From: Loktanella salsilacus
Lineage (GTDB): Bacteria > Pseudomonadota > Alphaproteobacteria > Rhodobacterales > Rhodobacteraceae
Reading direction: 5' to 3'
DNA: 64,000 nt
NCBI RefSeq assembly: GCF_900114485.1
Contig: NZ_FOTF01000015.1
Span: forward strand, 19,966 to 83,965
The translations under genes and the position numbers were made by a program. Position 1 is the first letter of the stretch. Each line of letters opens with the position of its first letter. Below, piece by piece: positions 37,453-45,672 of the stretch. The notes beneath the pieces are model-generated. The model saw nothing but the letters and a program-made list of their open reading frames with translations. It was not told the DNA's origin and did not search any database.

Positions 37453-40053
37453 TCAATCGCGCTTGCGCCGGATCACGCCACTCATGCCCCCCGAAATCAG
37501 CGTATTCACCTCGTATAGCGTGCGGGCCGCGTCCATGCGGCCGGGGCTGGCAAGGTAATTGGGCGACCAGACCGGATCGAACTTTTGCTTGAAACTGCGC
37601 AGGCCCTCAAACTTATAAAACCGCTCGCCGTGGGTATAGATGAACCCGCCGACCCGGTTCCAGACGGGCGCATGCTTGCGGTTCTCTAGCCCTGCCAGCG
37701 GGGCCGCACCAAGCGAGAACCACGTATACCCCGCGTCCCGCGCCCACAGCATCATATCCGCAAACAGCCCGTCCATCGCGGCGGGCGTGGTGGCAGGATC
37801 ATAGCGCATCAGGTCAATCGCAACCTCTGCCCCTGTGCCGCTGCGCAACAGGGTGGCAAAGGACGCGATGCGCCCGGTTTCAACGTGGCGCAGCACCGCA
37901 TGGTCAAAGTTGCACAAATACGCCGGATCAAACGCGCCAAGGGCAAAGGCCTTTTCCGATCCCGATTTCAGCGCTAGCCACGTGTCGGACACAGCGCGCA
38001 ACGCGCCCAAGTGATCCAGAACCTGCGCCGCCGGAATGATCGCAAAGGCGTAGCCATCACGCGCTGCCCGCGCCTTCGCGTGGCGCCAATCTTTGCGCTT
38101 GGCCCCGTCCAGTGAAAAGCCCGCCAGCGGGACGCGGGCGATCTCTCCGATCTTGACGACGGATAGGCCCAGATCAATGTAGGTCGGCAGATAATGCGTC
38201 TGCACCGCATAAAACGCGCAGCGCCGCCCCATGCGGTCGGCTTGATCACGCAGCGCCCAGATCAACGCTTCACCCGCTTCTGGATCGCCGACAGGATCAC
38301 CCTTGGCGATCAGGCTGGCGCCGGTGTCGGCATAGGCCAGATAGGCGTCTTGCCCCGGCGCAATCAGGAACCGCTTGTCGCCGGTCAGCGCCAGCGCGGC
38401 CTCTGTATCATAGCTGGCCTTGGTCAGGCGGCGCACGACATCTGGGATTGGTTCGGGCATCAGCCGTGTATTGGACCGGCTGATCAGGCTGTTCAGCGCT
38501 ACAGCGATCAGCACCACCGTCACCGCAATTGTCGCCCGCAAAAATCGCGGTGCATCGCCGTTCCACGCAAACTGCCACCACATCGCATCGCTATACGTCA
38601 CGTTGCGATAGGCGAAAAATCCGATCCACGTGATCCCGACCACCAATAACGCCACACTAATCAGCCAGCGCATATTCAGCCGCAGCGCAGACCCAAGACC
38701 CACGCGGTAGAACGCGCTGCGAAACGACCACAGCACCGCCAGCGCCAGCGCAAGGGCCATGGCATTTTCCAGCTCTGCCCCCTTCAGCAGCGATAACACC
38801 AGCCCTGAGGCCAGCAGCGCCATCGAAATGAACCACGCCCGCGCCATTCGCCGATAAAGCCCCCGCGCGACGATCAGCAGCAAAACCCCCGCCACGCTCG
38901 CCAGCAGGTGCGATGTTTCAACCAGACCCAGCGGCAACAGATCCTCTAGTAAGGCGCGGGCTCCGACGGCGGGCAGATCGCCCCGCAGCAACAGCGCCGC
39001 CCCCGATAGCAGCGCGAGCGCCGCCGACAGGATCGGCACGATCGGCTGCGTCGCGCGTAGCAAGGTCGCATGCGCCGCGCTGGCCTTGTCCCGGTTCGCA
39101 AGGCCCCAAGCCGCCGCCAATCCGACGACCGCAATCACAAACGGCAGCACCGTATAAATCACGCGGTAGCACACCAGCGCGACCAGCAGATCAGACCGCC
39201 CCGTGCCGCCAAGGCCCGCGATAATCGCCGCCTCGAACACGCCAAGGCCGCCCGGCGCGTGACTGACCACACCAAGGCCAAGCGCCCCGATAAACAGCAC
39301 GAAAAACAGCACAAAGTTCTGCGCCAGATCAGGGGGCAACAGCACATAAAGCGTCAGCGCCGTTGCTGTCAGATCAATCAGCGCGATGCCCATCAGCACG
39401 ATCATTTGTTTCGCAGCGGGCAAGGTGACAGACACCGACCGCCAAGACGCCGTCTTGGGCCCGCGCGCGGTCCAGATCAACACGCCCGCGACCCCGGCAA
39501 GGATTGCGCAACCGACCAGCAGCTCTGACCCGTCCGGCAGGTGGATCACGCCGCTGAGCCCCGTGGGATGGAACGCAAATAACCCGCCCAGCAGCACCAA
39601 AAGCCCCAGCAGGAACGCCAGCCAAGACGTCGCAATCAGCTTGGCCACCGTGGCGATATCAACGCCAAAGGCGGCATAAATCCGGTAGCGGATCGCGCCG
39701 CCCGTCAGCCACGAAAACCCCAGCAGGTTCGACACGGCCATGGAACTGACGCCCGTCAGCACCGGCACATAGCCGGGCATATTCTCGACCCTCAGGCTGC
39801 GCAGGATGATCGGATCATATAGCGCCAGCGCCAGATAACTGATCCCCATCGCGCCAATCGACAGCGCGATCCGTTCCCAGCCATAGCCGGCCAAATCGCG
39901 GCGCAGATCGCCGGGGCTGATATCGCGGCTCAGGTCGCGCAGCACGATCAGCGCGATCAACATGATCACCAGCGGCACGACAAGTCGCCAGCCGGACCAC
40001 TGCAGGACCGCGCTTACTATCCCGGACCGTTGCGGCGTGTCGCTGTCTGACAT
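37453..40053 (-). CDS. mprF: Phosphatidylglycerol lysyltransferase/flippase MprF
   Basis: An 866-residue bifunctional protein, the usual size. The N-terminal two-thirds hold about 12-14 membrane helices, including the flippase core VLTGVSSMAVSNLLGFSWLT and SHAPGGLGVFEAAIIAGLGG. The C-terminal DUF2156 synthase domain (about residues 540-850) has GDPVGDPEAGEALIWALRDQ, FSLDGAKRKDWRHAKARAAR and FSLGAAPLAGLENRK. It adds an amino acid from charged tRNA to phosphatidylglycerol and moves the product outward, lowering surface charge. Whether Lys or Ala is used cannot be told. Divergent from the glycerate kinase gene. Confidence 0.94.
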   Translation of the reverse strand: MSDSDTPQRSGIVSAVLQWSGWRLVVPLVIMLIALIVLRDLSRDISPGDLRRDLAGYGWERIALSIGAMGISYLALALYDPIILRSLRVENMPGYVPVLTGVSSMAVSNLLGFSWLTGGAIRYRIYAAFGVDIATVAKLIATSWLAFLLGLLVLLGGLFAFHPTGLSGVIHLPDGSELLVGCAILAGVAGVLIWTARGPKTASWRSVSVTLPAAKQMIVLMGIALIDLTATALTLYVLLPPDLAQNFVLFFVLFIGALGLGVVSHAPGGLGVFEAAIIAGLGGTGRSDLLVALVCYRVIYTVLPFVIAVVGLAAAWGLANRDKASAAHATLLRATQPIVPILSAALALLSGAALLLRGDLPAVGARALLEDLLPLGLVETSHLLASVAGVLLLIVARGLYRRMARAWFISMALLASGLVLSLLKGAELENAMALALALAVLWSFRSAFYRVGLGSALRLNMRWLISVALLVVGITWIGFFAYRNVTYSDAMWWQFAWNGDAPRFLRATIAVTVVLIAVALNSLISRSNTRLMPEPIPDVVRRLTKASYDTEAALALTGDKRFLIAPGQDAYLAYADTGASLIAKGDPVGDPEAGEALIWALRDQADRMGRRCAFYAVQTHYLPTYIDLGLSVVKIGEIARVPLAGFSLDGAKRKDWRHAKARAARDGYAFAIIPAAQVLDHLGALRAVSDTWLALKSGSEKAFALGAFDPAYLCNFDHAVLRHVETGRIASFATLLRSGTGAEVAIDLMRYDPATTPAAMDGLFADMMLWARDAGYTWFSLGAAPLAGLENRKHAPVWNRVGGFIYTHGERFYKFEGLRSFKQKFDPVWSPNYLASPGRMDAARTLYEVNTLISGGMSGVIRRKRD

Positions 40054-40241
40054 GGCTGTCTCCTGTTGCGGGGGTGATGCGCGCCCGCGCGGTAGCGGTC
40101 AAGCGGTCAGACTCTGCGCGATTGCCCCGAAAGGCAAGGTATTGGCCGCGCCGCGTTCGCAACATGCACCGCCGCGATCTGCGCGTGCGCTAGACCTCCC
40201 CGCAGCCATCGCCTAGCCTGCGCGCAACCGTTGCCGGAGGC

Positions 40242-41477
40242 ATGATGAACCAGACCGAACTGCTACGCGCCATGTTTGCCGCAGGCGTGGCCGCCGCCCA
40301 GCCCGCGCTTTGCGTGCCGCCCCACCTGCCGCCGCCGCCCAAAGGGCGCACCATCGTCATTGGCGCAGGCAAAGCCGCCGCCGCCATGGCCCGCGCGGTC
40401 GAGGATCGCTGGCCCGGTCCCTTGTCCGGCCTTGTCATCACGCGCTACGGCCACGGCGTGCCCTGCGACCGGATCACGGTGCGCGAAGCCTCTCATCCCG
40501 TGCCCGACGCCGCGGGGCAGGCCGCCACGGCTGAACTTTGGGCGCTTTGTGCTGATCTGACCGCCGATGATCTGGTGATCTGCCTGATCTCTGGCGGCGG
40601 CTCTGCCCTGCTGGTCGATCCGGCCCCCGGCATGACGCTGGCGGAAAAGCAGGCGGTGAACGCGGCCCTGCTCGCCAGCGGCGCGGACATCGGTCAGATG
40701 AACACCGTCCGCCGCCACCTGTCCGGCGTCAAAGGTGGCCGCTTGGCAGCTCATTGCCACCCCGCCCGCATCGTCACGCTGGCGATCTCCGATGTGCCCG
40801 GCGACGATCCCGCTGTCATCGCTTCTGGCCCCACGGTCGGGGACGCGACCACCTGCGGCGATGCGCAGGCGATCCTTGACCGCTACGGCATCACCGCGCC
40901 GCATCTGTTTGAAAGCATCAAGCCGGATGATCCGCGCCTTGCCGGGGCCAGCTATCACCTGATCTCTTCGCCGCTCATTGCCTTGCAAGCTGCGGCTGCC
41001 GTTGCGCAAATGCAGGGCATCCCCTGCCACATCCTTGGCGACGCGATAGAGGGCGAATCCCGCGATGTCGCCCGCACTCTTGGCGCCATCGCCACCAGCG
41101 TGTCAGCCAACAGTGTGCCCTTTTCCGCGCCCTGCATCCTGTTGTCGGGCGGAGAGACGACCGTCACCCTGCGCGGCAAAGGGCGCGGCGGGCGTAACGT
41201 GGAATTCCTGCTCGCGCTGGCCATCGCCTTGAACGGCCACGGCAAGATTCACGCGCTGGCGGGGGACACCGATGGCATCGACGGGATCGAAGATATCGCA
41301 GGCGCGACCATCGGCCCGGACACGCTCACCCACATGCAGGGCCTCGGCCTTGATCCGCGTGCGCAACTTGATGCCAACAACGCCCACGCCGTGTTCGAGG
41401 CGCTGGGCACCCAAGTCATCACCGGACCAACCCTGACCAATGTGAACGATCTGCGGGCCATCTTGATAGAGGCTTAG
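40242..41477 (+). CDS. Glycerate kinase type-2 family protein (MOFRL)
   Basis: A 411-residue kinase that forms 2-phosphoglycerate from glycerate. Landmarks are GRTIVIGAGKAAAAMARAVE, CLISGGGSALLVDPAPGMTL, NTVRRHLSGVKGGRLA and VTLAISDVPGDDPAVIASGP in the N-terminal domain, and LSGGETTVTLRGKGRGGRNV with LAGDTDGIDGIEDIAGATIG in the C-terminal MOFRL domain. GGAGG sits one base before the first ATG, so the second ATG at 40245 may be the real start. It would connect C2/C1-derived glycerate to central metabolism. Convergent with the kinase gene, overlapping by 4 bases. Confidence 0.92.
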   Translation: MMNQTELLRAMFAAGVAAAQPALCVPPHLPPPPKGRTIVIGAGKAAAAMARAVEDRWPGPLSGLVITRYGHGVPCDRITVREASHPVPDAAGQAATAELWALCADLTADDLVICLISGGGSALLVDPAPGMTLAEKQAVNAALLASGADIGQMNTVRRHLSGVKGGRLAAHCHPARIVTLAISDVPGDDPAVIASGPTVGDATTCGDAQAILDRYGITAPHLFESIKPDDPRLAGASYHLISSPLIALQAAAAVAQMQGIPCHILGDAIEGESRDVARTLGAIATSVSANSVPFSAPCILLSGGETTVTLRGKGRGGRNVEFLLALAIALNGHGKIHALAGDTDGIDGIEDIAGATIGPDTLTHMQGLGLDPRAQLDANNAHAVFEALGTQVITGPTLTNVNDLRAILIEA

Positions 41478-43687
41478 GTCGGCACCCGCACGGCCCTAAG
41501 GAAAAACTGCAACGCCGCCGGATCAACGGGCCGCTGCAACAGGCTGACGCCAGCGGCAGCGCAGGCAGCCCCGATGCCCGGTGCGCGGTCTGCGGTCAGC
41601 AGGCGGCAGGGGATCGGGCCGAATTGCGCGCGCAAGCCCGCGATCAAGGCCAGCCCCGCCACGCTGTCATCTGCGGGATCGCCCAGCAACATCGCGTCCG
41701 GCGTCAGTTCGATCTCTGACAGCAGCGCCGCCGCCTCAACGCCGCTTGCAACATCCAGAACTTGCACGCCCCACCGCTCCATCAACGCCGCCAGCGCCCG
41801 GCGCATCGCAGCGTCCGGTTCAACCAGCAGCACGATCTGACCCGCCATATCGACGCCGGCCTCGGGCACCCGCTCTGGCAGCATTGCGGGATCGCGGGAC
41901 AGGGCAGGGACTAGGGGCACGGTCAGATGAAAACAGGTGCCGCGCCCCACCGCCGTGCGCATGCCGTGGTGGTGATCCAGCAAGGCGCAAGCCCGTTCCA
42001 CAATCGCCAGCCCAAGGCCAAGCCCGTTCCCGGTATTGGCCACCGGATCAATGCGGTGAAATTCCTTATAGATATTCTCTTGCTCGACCTCGGGGATGCC
42101 GGGACCGGTGTCCCACACCTCGATCCGGACCCCGTCGCCGCTGACCCGCGTGCCGACAAGGATACGCCCCGCCTCGGTATAGCGGATCGCGTTGCCGATC
42201 AGGTTCTGCAAAATCCGCCGCAAATAGCTGGCGTCCGTCTGCACCATCGCGGTGCTGGGCCTGATCCGCAGCTCTAGCCCCTTGGCGCTGGCCGCCGGGC
42301 GCAGCTCGTCGCCCAATTGGCGCAGGATCCGCCCCAGATCAACGGCGCTCAGCCGCACGGGCGCCTTGCCACTGTCAAGCTGGCTGATATCCAGCAGCGC
42401 GCCGATAATCTCCTCAACGGACCCCAGCGCCGACAACGCCTTTGACAGCGCGTTTTGCTGCCCCGGTGCCAGCGTGTCATCCGCGAGCGAGGCACAATAC
42501 AGCTTTGCCGCCGACAACGGTTGCAGCAGATCATGGCTGGCGGCGGCGACAAAGCGGGATTTCGACGCATTCGCCCGTTCCGCATCGGCCAAAGCCACGG
42601 CGATTTCTGCCGTCCGCGCCTCGACCCGCGCCTCTAGCAAGTCATTGGCGGCGCGCAGCTTTTCTGCGGCCTGCCGTTCGGCGGTTACATCGGTAAAGCT
42701 GATCACAAAGCCCCGGTCGGGCATGTCCTGCGCAAAGATGTCAAACACCTTGCCCTGCCGCTGCCGGACTTCGAACCGCAAGGGCGGGCGGGCTCCGGGG
42801 CGCTGGACCCAAGCGAGGATCTCTGCCGGGCGGGTGCCCGTCTGGATGCGCACTTCGTCCTGCAACCGCCGAAACAAAAAGTCGAAATCCGCCCCAACCC
42901 GAAACTGCGCCAGCTTTAGCGACAGCATTCCCGCGACCTGACTGTTCCAGCCCACCAAGCGGTTGTCGCCGTTGAAAATGCACACCCCCTGATGGATGTG
43001 ATCCAGCGTCGCGCGGATCAGGGCGGTGTGGTCGTCCATCATGCGGGACCGCTCTTCACGCTCTAGCCGGATGATATCGGTCACATCGGTTTGCATGATC
43101 ACGGTCTGCCGGTCCGGCGTGCGCTGCTCTGACACCTGCAGCCAGCGATCGCCGGTCATATGCACGTTGAACACGACCTGATCGTCGCCGTGTCGCAGGG
43201 TGCGCTGGGCGACCCAATCATCGGGGCTCACGCCTTCTGGCAGGCGCAGGCTGGGGCTGCGCGACACCAGATGCACATATTGCGCAAAGGTCATGCCCGG
43301 TTTCAGCTGCGGCACGACCCCGGTGATCGCACTTGCAAAACGGCTGTTACACAGCACCATGACATCGCTGGGATCAAACAGGGCAAAGCCTTCGCCAATC
43401 GTCTCAATCGCGTTGGACAGATCGCGGCGGGCGGTGTCGGTGGTGCGCTTGGCCTCTGCCAGTTCCGCGTTGGACTGGTTCAGCAGTTCCAGCGCGTGTT
43501 CCAATTCCCGCGTGCGGGCGCGCACGGTGTCTTCCAGCAGGACGGCCCGCTGAAACTGCGCATAGGCGGCGTCGGAATCGTTGTTCATCTGCTCGACCCG
43601 CCGGATCAGCGCAGCCGAGATTGTCAGCAGTTTTTCATTCTGCCGCAGCGTGCTGTCAGCCGGATTGATCAGCGACTCTGTCGTCAT
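41474..43687 (-). CDS. Hybrid histidine kinase with PAS domains, NahK/ErcS'-like
   Basis: A 737-residue cytosolic kinase without membrane helices. An N-terminal coiled coil (about 45-90) is followed by two PAS domains (about 92-205 and 222-340), a second coiled coil, the HisKA domain with phospho-acceptor His385 (FVAAASHDLLQPLSAAKLYC), an HATPase domain (LQNLIGNAIRYT, DTGPGIPE, GNGLGLGLAIVERA) and a C-terminal receiver (about 620-737). The receiver keeps an Asp (MLLGDPADD) but the usual Lys is Arg (LLQRPVDP), so it may be weakly active. It overlaps the FIST gene by 4 bases (ATGA). The architecture and pairing match Pseudomonas NahK/ErcS', which acts with FIST protein NosP. Confidence 0.9.
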   Translation of the reverse strand: MTTESLINPADSTLRQNEKLLTISAALIRRVEQMNNDSDAAYAQFQRAVLLEDTVRARTRELEHALELLNQSNAELAEAKRTTDTARRDLSNAIETIGEGFALFDPSDVMVLCNSRFASAITGVVPQLKPGMTFAQYVHLVSRSPSLRLPEGVSPDDWVAQRTLRHGDDQVVFNVHMTGDRWLQVSEQRTPDRQTVIMQTDVTDIIRLEREERSRMMDDHTALIRATLDHIHQGVCIFNGDNRLVGWNSQVAGMLSLKLAQFRVGADFDFLFRRLQDEVRIQTGTRPAEILAWVQRPGARPPLRFEVRQRQGKVFDIFAQDMPDRGFVISFTDVTAERQAAEKLRAANDLLEARVEARTAEIAVALADAERANASKSRFVAAASHDLLQPLSAAKLYCASLADDTLAPGQQNALSKALSALGSVEEIIGALLDISQLDSGKAPVRLSAVDLGRILRQLGDELRPAASAKGLELRIRPSTAMVQTDASYLRRILQNLIGNAIRYTEAGRILVGTRVSGDGVRIEVWDTGPGIPEVEQENIYKEFHRIDPVANTGNGLGLGLAIVERACALLDHHHGMRTAVGRGTCFHLTVPLVPALSRDPAMLPERVPEAGVDMAGQIVLLVEPDAAMRRALAALMERWGVQVLDVASGVEAAALLSEIELTPDAMLLGDPADDSVAGLALIAGLRAQFGPIPCRLLTADRAPGIGAACAAAGVSLLQRPVDPAALQFFLRAVRVPT

Positions 43688-44841
43688 GTCACCACGGCCC
43701 CCGGTGGATAGATCGCCACGCCGGTCATGGTTTGGTTGATATGCAGCCCGCTGTATTGCTCGCCGTATGTCGAAAAGCCGACGACGTTATGATCTGCCAG
43801 CACGCGGCTGACCGCGCCGCCTTGTTGCTTTTGCTCTGCCTCGATCCGGCGCAGGATGCAGTCAAAGGCGATGATCGTATCCGGCACCGCCTGCGCAGAA
43901 AGCGCTGCAAACTGGCTTTCCAGATGCCCTGCCATCGGCTCTGCCGTGGCCAGCGTCAGCACCATGCCTTCGTCGATGGCGGAAAAGAACACCAGCGCGC
44001 CGTCGTCGGTCACCCGCTGGATCGCGCGCACATGGTGGTGCCCGCCAAAGCGTACAACGACGGGGTGGGCGGCAAAGGTAAAGGTATCCATCTGCCCCGC
44101 ATCCTTGCCCAGCAGCCGGGCGTATTCGCTGGCGGCGGGCTCTGCGTTGATCTCGTGGACGATCCGCGCTTCTGGATCGGCGCGGGTCACGACCATGCGC
44201 CGTTCGGTCGGTGTCAGGTTGTCTAGGCTGAACACCTTCACGGGGCAGATCGTGCGCACGCAGGTCAGGACCGCCACATCGGGCATCACCCGACCTTGAT
44301 AGGCGACGGCGGTGCTGGCAAAACGTGTGCCATCCCCCGACGATCCGCCAAACAGCGGCACTTGGCCCAGCCCGTGCATGACCATGGCGACGACCGCGTC
44401 TTCGCGCCGCGACAGCCCGTCCACCAACAGGATGGCAAATTCGTTCTGCCAATGCGGCGCCGTCGCCGTCAGCGCCGCGCGGCGGCGGATGATGTCGCGC
44501 ACCGTGGCGTCGGGGTTCAGTGCGTTCAGGTCGGGGATCAGGACGGTTTCGGTTTCAAAATGGCTGGCGGGCAGGGCAATGGCGACAATCCCGCCATCCT
44601 GATAGCCGCCAAAGATTTCACCCGCCGTCACGCAGCCAATGATGCAGGCCCCGTCCAGCGCCGCCGACAGCCCCGCGATCAATGCGGCAAAGTCGCCCCC
44701 CGGCGCGGCAAACACCGCGACCAGCGACAGCGGACCTGGCCCCAGCCCCTTGCAAATGTCTTGCACGGCGTCCGGCCCCGGCTCTGCCACATGCACGCGG
44801 CGCACCAGTTCGGACGGCACAGCTTCACTGGCCAAAATCAC
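43684..44841 (-). CDS. FIST domain sensor protein, NosP-like
   Basis: A 385-residue protein with N-terminal FIST_N (about 35-230; IIGCVTAGEIFGGYQDGGIV and VPLFGGSSGDGTRF) and FIST_C (about 235-365; INAEPAASEYARLLGK, DDGALVFFSAIDEGMVLTLA, VVGFSTYGEQYSGLHINQTM). No signal or membrane helix. In Pseudomonas aeruginosa a FIST protein (NosP) encoded with NahK binds heme and senses nitric oxide; heme binding here is not shown by sequence. GTG start at 44841. It lies 37 bases after the response regulator and overlaps the kinase gene, so the three form one unit. Confidence 0.88.
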   Translation of the reverse strand: MILASEAVPSELVRRVHVAEPGPDAVQDICKGLGPGPLSLVAVFAAPGGDFAALIAGLSAALDGACIIGCVTAGEIFGGYQDGGIVAIALPASHFETETVLIPDLNALNPDATVRDIIRRRAALTATAPHWQNEFAILLVDGLSRREDAVVAMVMHGLGQVPLFGGSSGDGTRFASTAVAYQGRVMPDVAVLTCVRTICPVKVFSLDNLTPTERRMVVTRADPEARIVHEINAEPAASEYARLLGKDAGQMDTFTFAAHPVVVRFGGHHHVRAIQRVTDDGALVFFSAIDEGMVLTLATAEPMAGHLESQFAALSAQAVPDTIIAFDCILRRIEAEQKQQGGAVSRVLADHNVVGFSTYGEQYSGLHINQTMTGVAIYPPGAVVT

Positions 44842-44878
44842 GGATGTTCCCCTCCCAAGGAACCCTCAGCTTGCCGCG

Positions 44879-45574
44879 TTAGGGTGCCTTTTGCAACAGG
44901 CTGGAGTAGCTGGCTTCTTGCGCGATCAGCACCGCCTGCGTGCGGCTTTGCACGCCAAGTTTGCGCATAATCGCCGTGACATGCGCCTTGACGGTGGTTT
45001 CCGCGATCGACAGGTCATAGGCGATCTGCTTGTTCAGCTTGCCCTCGCAGATCAGTTGCAGGATTGTGCCTTGCTGCCGCGTCAACTGGCCCAGCCGCGC
45101 CAAAGCGTCTTCGCGGTCCGTCACAGGCACATCGGCGCCTTCGGTCATGTCGATATCGTCGGGCAAATAGGTCTGGCCCGCCGCAACCGTTTGAAATGCT
45201 GTGCGAAAGGTGTCGCGTTGGGAATGTTTGGGGACAAAGCCCGCAGCCCCCGCCCGGATCGCGGCGCAGATAATGCGGTGATCGGCCATCGACGATACCA
45301 CCACCAGCGGCACCTGCGGCACGGACCGGTGCAGCCGGATCAACCCATCAAGGCCGGTCACATCCGGCAAGTTCAAATCCAGCACGATCACATTCGGCAC
45401 CGGCCCGGCCTGCACAGCGGCCAAGGCAGGGTCGAGCCGTTCAAACGCGCTGATCTCTTCAATCCCCGTCACAGCCCGCAGGGTCAGGCGCAGCGCGTCA
45501 CAGAACAGCGGATGATCGTCGATGATCATGGCGCGCGCACCCGCGCCGAAGGGAAGGTTTGGATCAATGCTCAT
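44879..45574 (-). CDS. LuxR/NarL-family response regulator
   Basis: A 231-residue regulator: receiver domain (about 14-130) with DD19-20, phospho-acceptor Asp66 (VIVLDLNLPDVTGLDG), Ser/Thr in VVVSSMAD and Lys116 (GFVPKHS); C-terminal LuxR helix-turn-helix (about 165-222; LTRQQGTILQLICEGKLNKQ and TVKAHVTAIMRKLGVQSRTQ). AAGGA lies upstream of ATG 45574. It is the first gene of the regulator-FIST-kinase operon and directly follows the alcohol dehydrogenase gene after a terminator. It is the best candidate to bind the shared dyad found in the cluster's promoters; a degenerate copy (TACCGCCAAGGTGAC) lies 12 bases before its own start codon. Confidence 0.92.
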   Translation of the reverse strand: MSIDPNLPFGAGARAMIIDDHPLFCDALRLTLRAVTGIEEISAFERLDPALAAVQAGPVPNVIVLDLNLPDVTGLDGLIRLHRSVPQVPLVVVSSMADHRIICAAIRAGAAGFVPKHSQRDTFRTAFQTVAAGQTYLPDDIDMTEGADVPVTDREDALARLGQLTRQQGTILQLICEGKLNKQIAYDLSIAETTVKAHVTAIMRKLGVQSRTQAVLIAQEASYSSLLQKAP

Positions 45575-45635
45575 AGCAGTTCCTTTACCGCCAAGGTGAC
45601 GCAGCAGCCGCCACGCGGCAAGTGCGTTCAGACGG

Positions 45636-45663
45636 AAAAAGGGCGCACCAGATCGGCGCGCCC
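45636..45663 (-). terminator. Rho-independent terminator of the alcohol dehydrogenase gene
   Basis: On the minus strand GGGCGCGCC-GATCT-GGTGCGCCC is followed by TTTTT. It lies nine bases past the dehydrogenase stop and separates that gene from the regulator operon. Confidence 0.8.
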
Positions 45664-45672
45664 CCAGTTGGC

